Positions 21,453 to 30,933 of a stretch of 51,707 bases of DNA are shown one piece after another. The DNA is from Protostelium mycophagum (taxonomy: Eukaryota; Evosea; Variosea; Protosteliida; Protosteliaceae). The stretch spans positions 1 to 51,707 of the forward strand of contig MZNV01002540.1 in NCBI GenBank assembly GCA_002081555.1. Direction: 5' to 3'. Every line of letters starts with the position of its first letter. Position 1 is the stretch's first letter. The translations under genes were made by a program, and so were the position numbers. The notes under the pieces are model-generated. The model had not been told where the DNA came from and searched no databases. It saw only the letters and a program-made list of their open reading frames with translations.

Positions 21453-21902
21453 CTATTCCCGGTCCCACTCAAGCTTTTCATCCCCACTGTGCTTCTCAGT
21501 AAATTCACATTGCTACCGCAAATCACGGTAAGAAATTCCAGTATCTACTATCGGCGATGTCAACTTCGGGCATTAACCCATAATTGTCCGATTTATGAAC
21601 CAAGGTCAGGCATGTAATCTTACCCTCTTGATCTTACTTCCATTATTGCATCTCTGCAGTTCTTCAAATTCAATTGAACACAAAATTATTAATCCAGTAT
21701 CCACAGCAATCATTTTTCTGTAATTTCCGAGGTGTGTTTGTGCAACCCCAGAAGTCCCAGTCACCTTGATCACGGTGCTAATCAAATCATAAATAATGAT
21801 AGTCTCGCTCTGACAAAGAAACAACCTGAAAATAAAATGATATTTTATTCTTAATAATATGATGAAAAATATATTTACAATATTCCACGAAATTACACTC
21901 AT
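21453..21902 (-). CDS. short hypothetical protein with beta-propeller-like sequence
   Basis: An ATG at 21900-21902 (MSVISWNI) is followed by an intron and an exon reading LFLCQSETIIIYDLIST, then VTGTSGVAQTHLGNYRKM and IAVDTGLIILCSIEFEELQR. This resembles one or two blades of a WD-type propeller, where xxIxIYDL is typical. A last exon may give CEFTEKHSGDEKLEWDRE and a TAG at 21453-21455. Phase at the first junction is unsatisfactory in my reading, so the model is tentative. At little more than 100 residues it is far too short for a full propeller; it may be a fragment, a decayed gene or 5' exons of the neighbouring kinase gene. Confidence 0.3.
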
Positions 21903-21905
21903 GAT

Positions 21906-23019
21906 TTATTGTGGGAATTCTTGAAGAGGTTCATTGAAACTGACATCTCTATCTTCTTCCACACGCACAAAATTTGGCGCCAAGGGCTCCTCCTCGGGTG
22001 GCTTTATGAACAATTGCCATAGTATCAGTCCGAGTAGAGCACCCATAGTTGGACCAACCCAGTAGACCCATTGATCATCCCAATGTCCCGCAATGAGAGC
22101 AGGTGCAAAACTTCTGACCGGGTTCATGCTAGCACCTGCGATGTCCAATCAACCACAAACAATGATTGTAAATTTTTGATGATGTTGAATGATTGTTATA
22201 TGTTTGGGATCACAATATAATGACGCAAATTTTGTGTCTAAGAATTCACCTGAAGGACCCGCTCCAATCATGATACATGAAAAAATGATGGCAGAGATAC
22301 CAAAAGGAGCTATGATATTGGTTGGAAATACTGGCTCTCCTTCTCCTTGAGAGCGTGTCAATGATAAAACAAGGAAGATCTGTATGAAGGTGATGGCCAC
22401 TTCGTTGATGAAGCCTCTATATACGTTTCCGTTTGCGACTGTTGTACATCCTGCATAGGAGGGAGATCGATCGGCTGGATGTGTCACTGATGAAAAGTTC
22501 ACCATCGCTTACCCATAGGCCACATGTATAAGAGAACAGCACAGGCGCAAGAGCCACCTAATAACTGTGCGATAACACAGAAGAGGGCTTTGATGGGTTT
22601 GACATCACCCAACACACAGAAGACAAGAGTTACCTAAGAATGAAATGAGACGAAATCATACGAATGTTTCAAATCTTACAGATGGATTGAAAAAGGCACC
22701 AGAGACTTTTCCAAAAACGGTGATTAAAATGGGAATAATGGTACACCAAGTCATAGCAATGTAAAGAAGTTCTGTCTGAGCATAGATGGCGCTCATACCA
22801 ACATACATCAGTAAGAAGGTGCCAACAAATTCACCCACTACTGCTCTCCAAAAGTTCTCCCATGCCTGTGGTTCTTAACAAAGATGAGAGATGTTGGCAG
22901 AATACCTTCTCAGAACTCAACACGGCAAAGATGTTTTGTTTCTTTCGAGGGGGAGCTACATATGAAAAAGCATCGGTCTCATTAACTAATCTGTGGAAAT
23001 CATGCCCGTTGTTGGACAT
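21906..23019 (-). CDS. aquaporin / aquaglyceroporin-like channel
   Basis: A MIP-family channel. The N-terminal tail ([18 protein letters not shown]) is followed by membrane helices including [20 protein letters not shown]. The first pore motif reads SGAFFNPS, continuing across an intron into [10 protein letters not shown], so NPS replaces NPA. The second reads [19 protein letters not shown], so NPV replaces NPA, with the selectivity-filter arginine kept directly after it. The last helix is [18 protein letters not shown], followed by an acidic tail ending at 21906. About 250 residues, with short introns near 22880, 22650, 22500 and 22200. An upstream in-frame ATG at 23092-23094 would lengthen the N-terminus. 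Contractile-vacuole or plasma-membrane water transport is the likely role (inference). Confidence 0.88.
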
Positions 23020-23468
23020 GTTGGCAGCGATTGTCGATTCTAGATGTTCGGTATGATGTATGATCCAGATAAATGGCTGATAGCAGAAGAGCACTGTATG
23101 AATCGATTAAACAGGCAGGCTCTTCTGATGGCCGCGGATTGACCAGACTTTCCACGAAAATAAACTTGCAATAATTCCCAGCAACACAAAATTATTATAA
23201 AACAACCCCCGCACAGAAAATTGTTCAGAAGCAATAGCCCTTGGATCATACACGGTGCTTGTCAGGATCTGGGTTAGCTTTTTGAAGATCTACGTGTACA
23301 GGAGGTACCTCCTCATAAGGCATTCTCCTTATTCATATGATCAACAGACTTCTCAACAGGTTACCACTCTGCGACATCGGCGAAAAAACATTTCCAAATT
23401 TATTCAGAAGAAGAGTGTTATAAATTACTTTGTTTTGGATTTTATTTTCTGCCACGCACGAGCGCAGT
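23020..23468. other. divergent promoter region between aquaporin and glucosidase II beta
   Basis: About 450 bp between two divergently transcribed genes. No coding sequence is convincing; short frames on both strands lack domains. It should hold both promoters, but I recognise no specific element. Confidence 0.5.
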
Positions 23469-25599
23469 ATGATCGCAAAGAAGGCAGCATATGTCTGCAT
23501 ATTATTATGCACTCTATTAGTGGCTAATGCCGCAAACACACCCAAGATTAGAGGAATGTCACCCGCAGGTGAGTTGTTTCCTCGAACATAACCAAAATAA
23601 TTGGTTTAGAGCTGAGTACTCTTGATCCTAATGCTAAGACTTATCGTTGTCGCGATGGATCAAAGACCATCCCCATTTCCCAGGTGCGAATATGTTCACT
23701 TCAGATTCCATTTCATTCATACAATCGATGAAGTTGTATAAATTTCTACAGGTTAATGACGATTTTTGTGATTGTGAGGCAGACGGAAGCGATGAGCCAG
23801 GTACTTCAGCCTGCCCCAAGGGACACTTCTATTGCCGTAACATTGGAAGTGTTGGGAAGACTCTCTTCTCCTCTCAAGTTGGAGACGGTATCTGCGGTGC
23901 GTCGTTGATGTTACCATGTCCATACTGATATGATCAATAGACTGCTGTGATGGAAGTGACGAAAAGTTAAATCCACGCTCTCCTTGCAAAAATGTCTGCG
24001 CTACTGAAGCACGTGAGGCCAACAAAGGCAAACAACAGGAATTGGACTTCACCAACAAGGTGATCGCCATGTATTTTTTTGTTTCTGATGACGTTAGGGA
24101 TTAGCAACAAAGAAGGAGTACATCGCTAAGGCGGCCAAAGAACTTTCTGAGAAGAAGTCCCAGAAGGTCCAATTACAGAATGAGATCGAACAACTGAAGA
24201 AAACAAAAGAAGATGAAGTCGTCACACGCGATCGTTTACAGAAGGAGGAAGATGAGGCAAGAGCCTCTTTTCAACCGGCTGTCCCTGCTCCTGTAGAGGA
24301 ACAACAGGTTTGTATCGCGCCTATTTTTGTCCACAAAATTTCACCTCTAGCTCTTCCCCATTTTTAATTAGCTAGAATGTTTTGTAATTATTCCCCCAAA
24401 ATAAATTACAAATTTGAAAAAGCTGAATTCACTAGCCTGAAGCTCCCTCATCCGAAGAGCAGAATGAAGGATCTGCAGACGAATACCAAGAGGGCGATTA
24501 TGTAGAGGGAGATGGTGAGGAGTATGTCGATGAGACCCCTGCCCCCGCCACCACCACCCCCTCCGAGCCGGTGGACGAGAAACTACAACCCTATATCGAT
24601 GGTAGATAATCAAAATTATACTTCTGGCTGTTCAAAGCGACACGCCATTCTTGTTTATTAGATTCCAATTCTTGTCTTTATTTGACTCGATAGCGGCATG
24701 TTCATGCATAGTGATGTGAAGACAACATATAAAAACATTTCATCATATGAATTTGACACACCACTGAAGTACACAGCCAACAGGAAGCAGCAAGATGTAG
24801 TTAGAGACTTGGAGAGACAAGTATGTTGCCATTTTACAGAAAATTCTCGAATATCCCTCCCTCCTTTGCACTCTGAAAATAGAACTGACTGGTTGTAGAT
24901 CACCGACAAAGAGAATCAGATCAATGAGATTGACAAGAGAACATCCATCAAATTCGGAGAAAAGGATGCTTTTTACGCTCTCTACGGCCAGTGTTTCTCT
25001 GCTGATACCCCAGAGTACGTAATCTATCCAATCTACAATGCGTTTCATCTTCTATGCAATCAGTTGCCACATGCCTGATATTCTCAGATACACTTATGAA
25101 TTATGTCCCTTCGACAAAGTGAACCAGAATTCCAAGCGTGGAGGGAGCACCTCCCTAGGAACCTGGAGCGAGAATGATCAATCTGAGGAGTGGACCAAGC
25201 ATCAGAGACAAATGAAATATACCAATGGTGTCAGGTGAAATGTCAAACCATAGAAAATGATTTGGCGCATTTTTTGATGCGGCAGAGCCGGAGGCAAAAA
25301 TAAAGCAAACCCTTATTTTCACAGACAAAAGAATGAAAAGATTCCTGAATTTCTTTGACGGTTGTAGATGCTGGGGAGGCCCAGACAGATCAGCAGTGGT
25401 GAACGTGTTCTGTGGTGCTGAGAATGTCGTCTCTAACCCCACCGAGCCCAACAAGTGCGAATACCACCTCGACTTCCACACCCCAGCCGCTTGTAGTGAA
25501 TCCCGTGCCCAGTTCTTAAAGCTGGAACTGAACGGAGGACACAGAGATGAAGAGGATGATGATCCTGAGGCTGCACCCAAGGCCGCTGGGTGGTGGTAA
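23469..25599 (+). CDS. glucosidase II beta subunit (PRKCSH family)
   Basis: Start ATG at 23469 with a signal peptide (VCILLCTLLVANA). The cysteine-rich LDL-receptor-A-like pair follows: NDDFCDCEADGSDEPGTSAC, FYCRN, then GDGIC and CCDGSDE. A long charged coiled-coil (24100-24310), an acidic E/D-rich stretch (24430-24540) and the C-terminal mannose-6-phosphate-receptor-homology domain come next: LYGQCFS, YELCPFDKVNQNSK, SLGTWSE, GVRCWGGPDRSAVVNVFCGA, CEYHLDFHTPAAC. Stop at 25597-25599. The beta subunit holds the catalytic alpha subunit in the ER and recognises mannose on N-glycans during glucose trimming and calnexin cycling. It ends in KAAGWW rather than an HDEL-type retention signal. The exon junction near 24610-24690 is uncertain in my reading. 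About eight introns. Confidence 0.92.
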
Positions 25600-26143
25600 A
25601 ATAATAATAAATCTGCAGAACCAATGTTTTTCTTTGATCACGAATATTTGAGACGTGCTAAATTAAGGTGGTATTCACGTTGCCTTGGGACCCTTCCCGA
25701 AGAAAAGAATGGGTTCCGCTTGCTACCTGCCAATTTGGGTAATCTCTAGGCCATGCAATCTGGCTCTCTTTTTCTTGTATCTTGGCTATTTAACCAATTC
25801 GGGCGTTCGCTTTTCGCATAAATCTTCCAAATCGGCAGCGAGCAAGGAATGCAAACTGTCACAATATCGATCGCAATATGTCTCCAATGCAATTTATTCA
25901 ATAATACTTGGTCACGTGACCAATTTGGGATGAACCAAATTTCGGGACAAACCAAGATTTTGGAACAAACCGTGAAACTGGGATGAATTCTGAAACTGGG
26001 ATGACTCTCAAAACCATATCCTCTGACAACCGTACCATGTTCTTGGGGAGCTCACTCTGACTACCCAACCCATTGAACGAGATCCCAAGTAGCAAAACAA
26101 GCTCTCCCCGCAGCGAAGACATGGCCAGTCATCCCTCTCTGTC
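25600..26143. other. intergenic region with a palindromic E-box and short degenerate repeats
   Basis: No firm gene. A minus-strand ORF at 25898-26122 (start MSSLRGELVLLLGISFNGLG) encodes about 74 residues, but its C-terminal half is a translated repeat (FIPVSRFVPKSWFVPKFG) made by about four degenerate 17-18-bp units at roughly 25920-26005, so coding status is doubtful. The palindrome at 25908-25923 is listed separately. Confidence 0.45.
25908..25923. promoter_or_regulatory. 16-bp perfect palindrome with CACGTG E-box core
   Basis: TTGGTCACGTGACCAA is fully self-complementary and contains GTCACGTGAC, the bHLH-zip (TFEB/CLEAR, USF-type) consensus. It is about 310 bp downstream of the glucosidase II beta stop. 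Another GGTCACGTG lies at about 7860, upstream of the EME1-like gene. The palindrome is visible; regulatory use is inferred. Confidence 0.4.
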
Positions 26144-26575
26144 CTAAGTGTTCATGAGTGCCATCTCAACCAGTCTTCGCTCACTCATCATTTCCCCTCC
26201 GTACGAAGACGTCTTGTTCTGTTTATTGAGTAGGTCGGTCGATGTTTGTCGCACAGTGATGAGAAGGAGCAGACCACTTCTTTCAGATATGGAATCCAGG
26301 GGATAGAATAAAGATGGATGAGAAGACAATCTGTGTACGGAATGAAGACCGCGGACTGGTGGTGGAGGTAAAGACACAGATACATTCTGTCGTATTTGAG
26401 TGCTCACGGAAGACAGTTTTGTGAACGAGGCACGGGGAAAGAACCTGCAGGCTGTTGTATCTGAAGTAGCAGAGAAGCAGAATACTGTTTTGCAAGAGGA
26501 AGGCCATGCATTGTGGCCAAAAGAGATGGAAATAAAAGAAATATGAAAACAGAGAAAAGAATTCTTTTCCACCAT
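26144..26575 (-). CDS. hypothetical protein, Ser/Thr/Pro-rich
   Basis: A single uninterrupted frame of 143 codons from an ATG at 26573-26575. The N-terminus is hydrophobic (FLCFHISFISISFG), possibly a signal anchor. The rest is rich in S, T and P (SVSLPPPPVRGLHSVHRLSS) and ends MSERRLVEMALMNT. No domain is recognised. A GTGAGC donor and CAG acceptor inside the frame mean it could instead be exons of a different protein in another phase. Listed because the frame is open and long for non-coding DNA here. Confidence 0.35.
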   Translation of the reverse strand: MVEKNSFLCFHISFISISFGHNAWPSSCKTVFCFSATSDTTACRFFPRASFTKLSSVSTQIRQNVSVSLPPPPVRGLHSVHRLSSHPSLFYPLDSISERSGLLLLITVRQTSTDLLNKQNKTSSYGGEMMSERRLVEMALMNT

Positions 26576-26578
26576 CAA

Positions 26579-26916
26579 GATATTATTTTTTGATAACCGG
26601 TCATTCCATAAACTGAAGACGAGTGAGATGTTTATTTTGTCAATTAAAGGATCTTTTGATTGGAAGTCGTTTCACTTGAAAAATATGCATTGTTTTCGCT
26701 CGATTTTAAATCTTCTCTTTCACGCGGGAAATTCGACCGTTCAAAAATTCTCAGACCACGCATCGACAACCGACACGCAACCAGAAGGTCTTCAAGTCAC
26801 TCTATACTTCTATTACGAACTGGTGTGTTCAAATAATGCTGGATTTGGCCTCTGGAAGAGAAGAATTCTCACCATTTTGAAAGATAAATGATGTCAGGTA
26901 ATATCTTTCCTATGGT
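26579..26916. other. intergenic region containing the second copy of a dispersed repeat
   Basis: A plus-strand frame (26628-26891) exists but its sequence is AT-rich with no domain. Bases 26724-26814 resemble 972-1098 in inverted orientation (shared stretches such as CACGCATCGAC, AACCGACACGCAACCAGA and ACTCTATACTTCTATT) and begin with GCGGGAAA, an E2F-type core. No gene is called. Confidence 0.5.
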
Positions 26917-27266
26917 TTATCTCTGTTCGTGAGTTGAATTCTGAGCTAAGTGAGGAGATCTTCTCTTCCTTGGAATACAACCACCACCGTTTCGACACGC
27001 ATAGTCTCTGTAAGTAGAGCAGACGTCACCCTTTCGGCAACAGAACTGCGTTCTGGGGTCATAACATCTGTTAGAAAGTCAGAAATCCCTTCATGACGAA
27101 GAAATAAAGATAATTATGAGAAATAAATTACGTTTTATCATGACAAGAAAGTAGAGCTCCACAATTTGCAGCGGCAATACCTGCGATAATTAGGTGATAC
27201 TCATGGTGGAAGTCTACCGAGAAGAATGGCCACCAAGAAGAGTTGGGACAATATCAACAACTTCAT
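26917..27266 (-). CDS. small secreted cysteine-rich protein
   Basis: Three exons. The ATG at 27264-27266 begins MKLLILSQLFLVAILLGIAA, a textbook signal peptide with probable cleavage near AAANC. The mature part has a regular cysteine pattern: NCGALLSCHDKT, CYDPRTQFCCRKGDVC, STYRDYAC, NGGGC, followed by a basic PRKRRSP and a short polar tail ending at the stop 26917-26919. The introns fall inside the signal peptide and between the first and second cysteine groups. Such small disulphide-rich exported proteins include defence peptides, lectins and wall-binding proteins; the family is not recognised. A more upstream in-frame ATG (27315-27317) would add 17 basic residues and hide the signal peptide, so I prefer the later start. 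Confidence 0.65.
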
Positions 27267-27540
27267 TCCTTGTCCAATCTGTTTTTGACCGAGAGTGATC
27301 TTTTTGCACGTTGGCATCTTCCATGCGGACAAGAACTTCCAACACTTGGAAAAATTCAACCGCGTCCGTAAAGGAAATAAATTGTAATATAAAAAGAACC
27401 GTGCTCTGTTGATAACTGGCCAGGCTTGGTCAGAATAATGCAGCTATATTTATACAGGAAATTTTCTTTTTATATACGTATTCTTTTGGGTTGTCTTCCA
27501 GGTTTTCTATCCACAATATCTTCATCCTTCTCTATTCCTT

Positions 27541-29221
27541 TTAACCAAGGCATTTCCTGTCTAATGTCAATATTTCTAATAAGCAGAGGTGAAATCTCAC
27601 ATTTAATGGAGGGTTATATTTGATGTTGCATGAGTCTGTGATCATATTATTTATAAGAGAGTACAGCTCCATTTCATCATGTCCTTCTATTCCTAGTAAT
27701 CGATGTGCTTCTCTCTTGAAATCATCGTTGTTGCTTCTGTTGATTATATTGGATATAGATGTAGATATATGAGGTATGCACTCCATCATCTGTAATATCC
27801 TCTGAAATCAATATCAATCATGGGAGGGATTAATATCAGTACCTTTTTCTCCTTCTCTGATAGTAGGGCGATGTTGTTCTTTGCGCATTCATTAACACAT
27901 CGTTTTATGACATTATGTATCGTCCTCGCAGTATTACTATGTACATTATCAATATTTCCTGAACAAGTGAATATCTCTCTTATGTGTAAATGGTATTGGC
28001 ACCATAATACATACCCTCTATGTGTAGCACAATAGTAATCGGTATATTGTCAGGTGCGCGTGCGGACATTATATGTCCCCATTCTATCTTAAACGATGAT
28101 GTGGATATACGCGTATCATTCCACGATATCTCGTTGATGATATCGTTCAATTTAGTCATGATATCTCCCCTCACGGGCTTGCCATTTGACATGCATATTA
28201 TCTACATGTATTGTCAATATTATTTCGATACTTTCTATCCCTCACAGTAGTCATTTGCTCTCTCAGTACATCATTATACGCTAAATATGCCGATACTGTA
28301 GTTCTACCCATGTTGTCATTCATCTGGGAATTATATACCTGGTGAATAAATCAGTATATAATCATTGATATGTACGGTACGTCACCTCTTCGCAATTCAG
28401 GAAAGATAATATTCGCTGTTGATCCGTTATATCTGATATGGAACAGCTGTACCCTCCCCCGTCATTAAATGATATACTCATCTATACTTTTCAACATAAA
28501 TTATAAATATATCAAAAATACCTCAGGTCTCATGAAGGTGATGTGTCGTATCTTCTCTACGAGTTCATGTTTGGTCAAGTCGAATGGCGAATAGATTGGT
28601 AACTAAATATATTTATTAATACACACAAAGAGATGTATGCATACCCTAAATGCATAACCGCTTCCCTCTCCTTTTCCGTTGAAAACCGACTCTGTACACT
28701 CCAGCTTAGAAAGATTCGAAATATTACCTCCTTGTGTACAGATCTTCCAAGTTCAGATATAAATAAGATATAATTTAATGGTCTGCACTCACGCGCTCGT
28801 GAATGGTGAACATCTTATGTTTGCCTGCTGTCGAAGCCTCCACATGTATATGTTGGAATATATCTTGGGGTACATCTAATTCTTGCAAGATCCTTCCAAG
28901 AGAAAACATGGGAAGCCACTCTATCGATTGTACATTCCATATGGCTGATAATTGTTATACTAAAATGATTCCGTCAACGATCTCACCCTTACACTCTATG
29001 TACTCCTCTTGATCCAGAGATTCCTCTGTCAACTGTAATGCATGAGTTAACTGATGAGATTGAAATATATTTATCACTTGTAATTGTATCTTATTGTTCC
29101 CGTTGCTGTGTTCCACGATAGAATTGATGATCTGAACATTTTATCAATTAATGCCAAGTTGGAGAGATCAGACCTCCAAATATATCTTCTGGATGGTTGT
29201 TAATAGTGTGTCATGGTTCAT
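27541..29221 (-). CDS. unidentified multi-exon protein (possible GHKL/TopoVIB-like)
   Basis: About nine short exons separated by regular introns, starting at the ATG 29219-29221 (MNHDTLLTTIQKIYLE) and ending at 27541. Identifiable pieces: IINSIVEHSNGNNKIQLQ, EWLPMFSLGRILQELDV, HKMFTIHER, FNGKGEGSGYAFR, LTKHELVEKIRHITFMRPEM then SISFND, KLNDIINEISWNDTR, SSFKIEWGHIMSARAPDNIP, and a C-terminal helical part SNIINRSNNDDFKREAHRLL. The TKHELVEKIRHITFM...SISFND pattern resembles the transducer region of GyrB/TopoVIB-like proteins, and EHSNGNNKIQ could be a degenerate GHKL N-box. This resemblance is weak and I do not assign a name. It shares its start region with the divergent GRAM gene. Confidence 0.5.
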
Positions 29222-29253
29222 GTGTTGTTGTCTGCCTTGTTCGTGTTGTGTGA

Positions 29254-30912
29254 TTGTGCGGAAGGAAATTTGGACGTAAAAATCTTGTTTTGGATCACGA
29301 CGAATCATCTTCACAAAGAAAAGGGGAACTACCGTGGACGATCTTCGATATATCGAAACTGGAGACAAAAGACGACCTTCCTAGTTATTCTGCCAAGGAG
29401 GACGGACTTCTTAGCGTGAACAAAGATCCTTGGAATAGAACATCCTCTCGTTCATTGGAAATGAATCTAATCAGAGGAAAATTTTCCAGTGGTTCTGACT
29501 CTGGAGAGAGAAGGAGGCCCATAATTGGTTCTGCTCTCCATCTCGGCACTGGCAGCTCACAGACCACAATCTCAGTGTCTTCAGAAGCGAGAACGAGTGA
29601 AGGAAGCAACTCGCCAACTCTGACAGCTGGCGATTCGTCTCCAGAAAATCGTTCGAGCTCATCTTCAAACCCGAACAGTTTCTCATCAACAGGCAACTCA
29701 GAGACATCCCTCGCCGCACAAGCGGCTCGGCTTATACTTACAAAGAAGAGTTCAACTAATTCTCTGGTGAGGAAGGATGTCTTTTTCCATCCAACATTTT
29801 CCTCCACTCTTCGGGCAACTTCTTCCTTTTTAGATCGATCTAAAATACTCTCCGATGGTATATTCTCATTTTGACCAACAAGCACAGACCTCTCCATTGG
29901 AAGAGGCGTTATCAAAAGATAAGAAAGAAAAACGTGGCAAGATCAAATCACCTTCCTTCTCGACCCACATGTCTTCTCTTACAACGAGGTGGGAAATTCA
30001 TGTCTGTATTTGACTTGTAATAATGGATGACTCACAATAAAATGAAGTGGTTCCAGAAGTGCGAACGAGCTCGATGAGGCTAATTCACCACGTGTAAAGA
30101 AATGGACTCTCAGAAGTAAATCATCTCGGTCAGAAGCGTAAGATGACGATTTCTGCTCCAACAATCTCAACCTCGGCAGATCTTTATTGAACGAGAATCC
30201 AACAGCGGAGATGAGAAGTTATTTTCCAAACCTACCCGCTCACGAGGAATGCATTTCCAGTATGTGCTTCCATGACATCTACTTCCAATCGAACGAATTT
30301 TATTCATCACATACAGATCAAATCAGCAAGGCCGGAAGATATTTTCTCACTCCCTTTCACTTCTGTTTTGTGGAAACGGGCGACACCAACAAGGTACCGA
30401 ATTTATCCTCATTTGAGATATTCTATTTTGAACGGAATAAGCCCCACACAAAATCAACTCGATGAATTCTGAATATTTTAGCACTTGATCACCTTCCGTG
30501 AGGTTTTCATGATCACAAAAAAGGGGAAATCAAGCGGTGGAAATACAATAGAATTTCTCTGCGTCAAAAGCACAGAAGTGATACCGGGTGTGTCCTCCGC
30601 AATGTTTAAAAACATAGAACAACAATGGCTTGTTTTTTCAGTGGACGTGACAAATCTCTCCAACGCCTTGAAGTGTGAAGATGTCGAGAGGGTCACTTCT
30701 TTATTCGCAAATTCAGATAAGGTAACTAACCCTATTGGACTCTTTTTGGAGATATTTTGTGTTGCAAATAAGAAGTGGAGATATTTTGCTCCAAAACATT
30801 TTTAATTCATCAGTTATTCGGTTTTAATTTCCCTCACTGCATACACAACCATTCCTGCTTTTTGGTGCAACAGACACGTCCACATATAGTGATGGATATT
30901 AACATATGTTAA
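29254..30912 (+). CDS. GRAM-domain protein with Ser-rich N-terminus
   Basis: A long open exon (to about 29855) encodes a charged then serine-rich region (SGERRRPIIGSALHLGTG, SSPENRSSSSSNPNSFSST). Further exons give SPLEEALSKDKKEKRGKIKS and KKWTLRSKSSRSEA, then a GRAM domain: SYFPNLPAHEECIS, GRYFLTPFHFCFVE, HLITFREVFMITKKGKSSGG, NTIEFLCVKST. GRAM domains are PH-fold lipid-binding modules. A 57-bp GTATGT...CAG stretch at 30260-30316 is divisible by three and probably an intron. The start is unresolved: a stop precedes 29254 in frame, so either an upstream exon exists or translation begins at the internal Met at 29461. The proposed stop (30910-30912) is only 21 bp before the next gene's ATG, and a splice (about 30856-30922) would fuse the two in frame. 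Confidence 0.6.
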
Positions 30913-30933
30913 CATGCCTAGATACCACTACGT

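Noticed and set aside
25155-25580. 141-codon minus-strand frame opposite glucosidase II beta
   Set aside because: It mirrors a well-supported exon (mannose-6-phosphate-receptor-homology domain) and has no recognisable features.
29385-29915. 176-codon open frame on the minus strand
   Set aside because: It lies antisense to the serine-rich exon of the GRAM gene. Serine-rich codons read backwards rarely give stops, and the antisense protein has no domain or link to neighbouring exons.
30260-30316. Treating the GTATGT...CAG segment as coding insertion in the GRAM domain
   Set aside because: The frame stays open because the length is 57 bp, but consensus splice ends and the usual intron size favour an intron.
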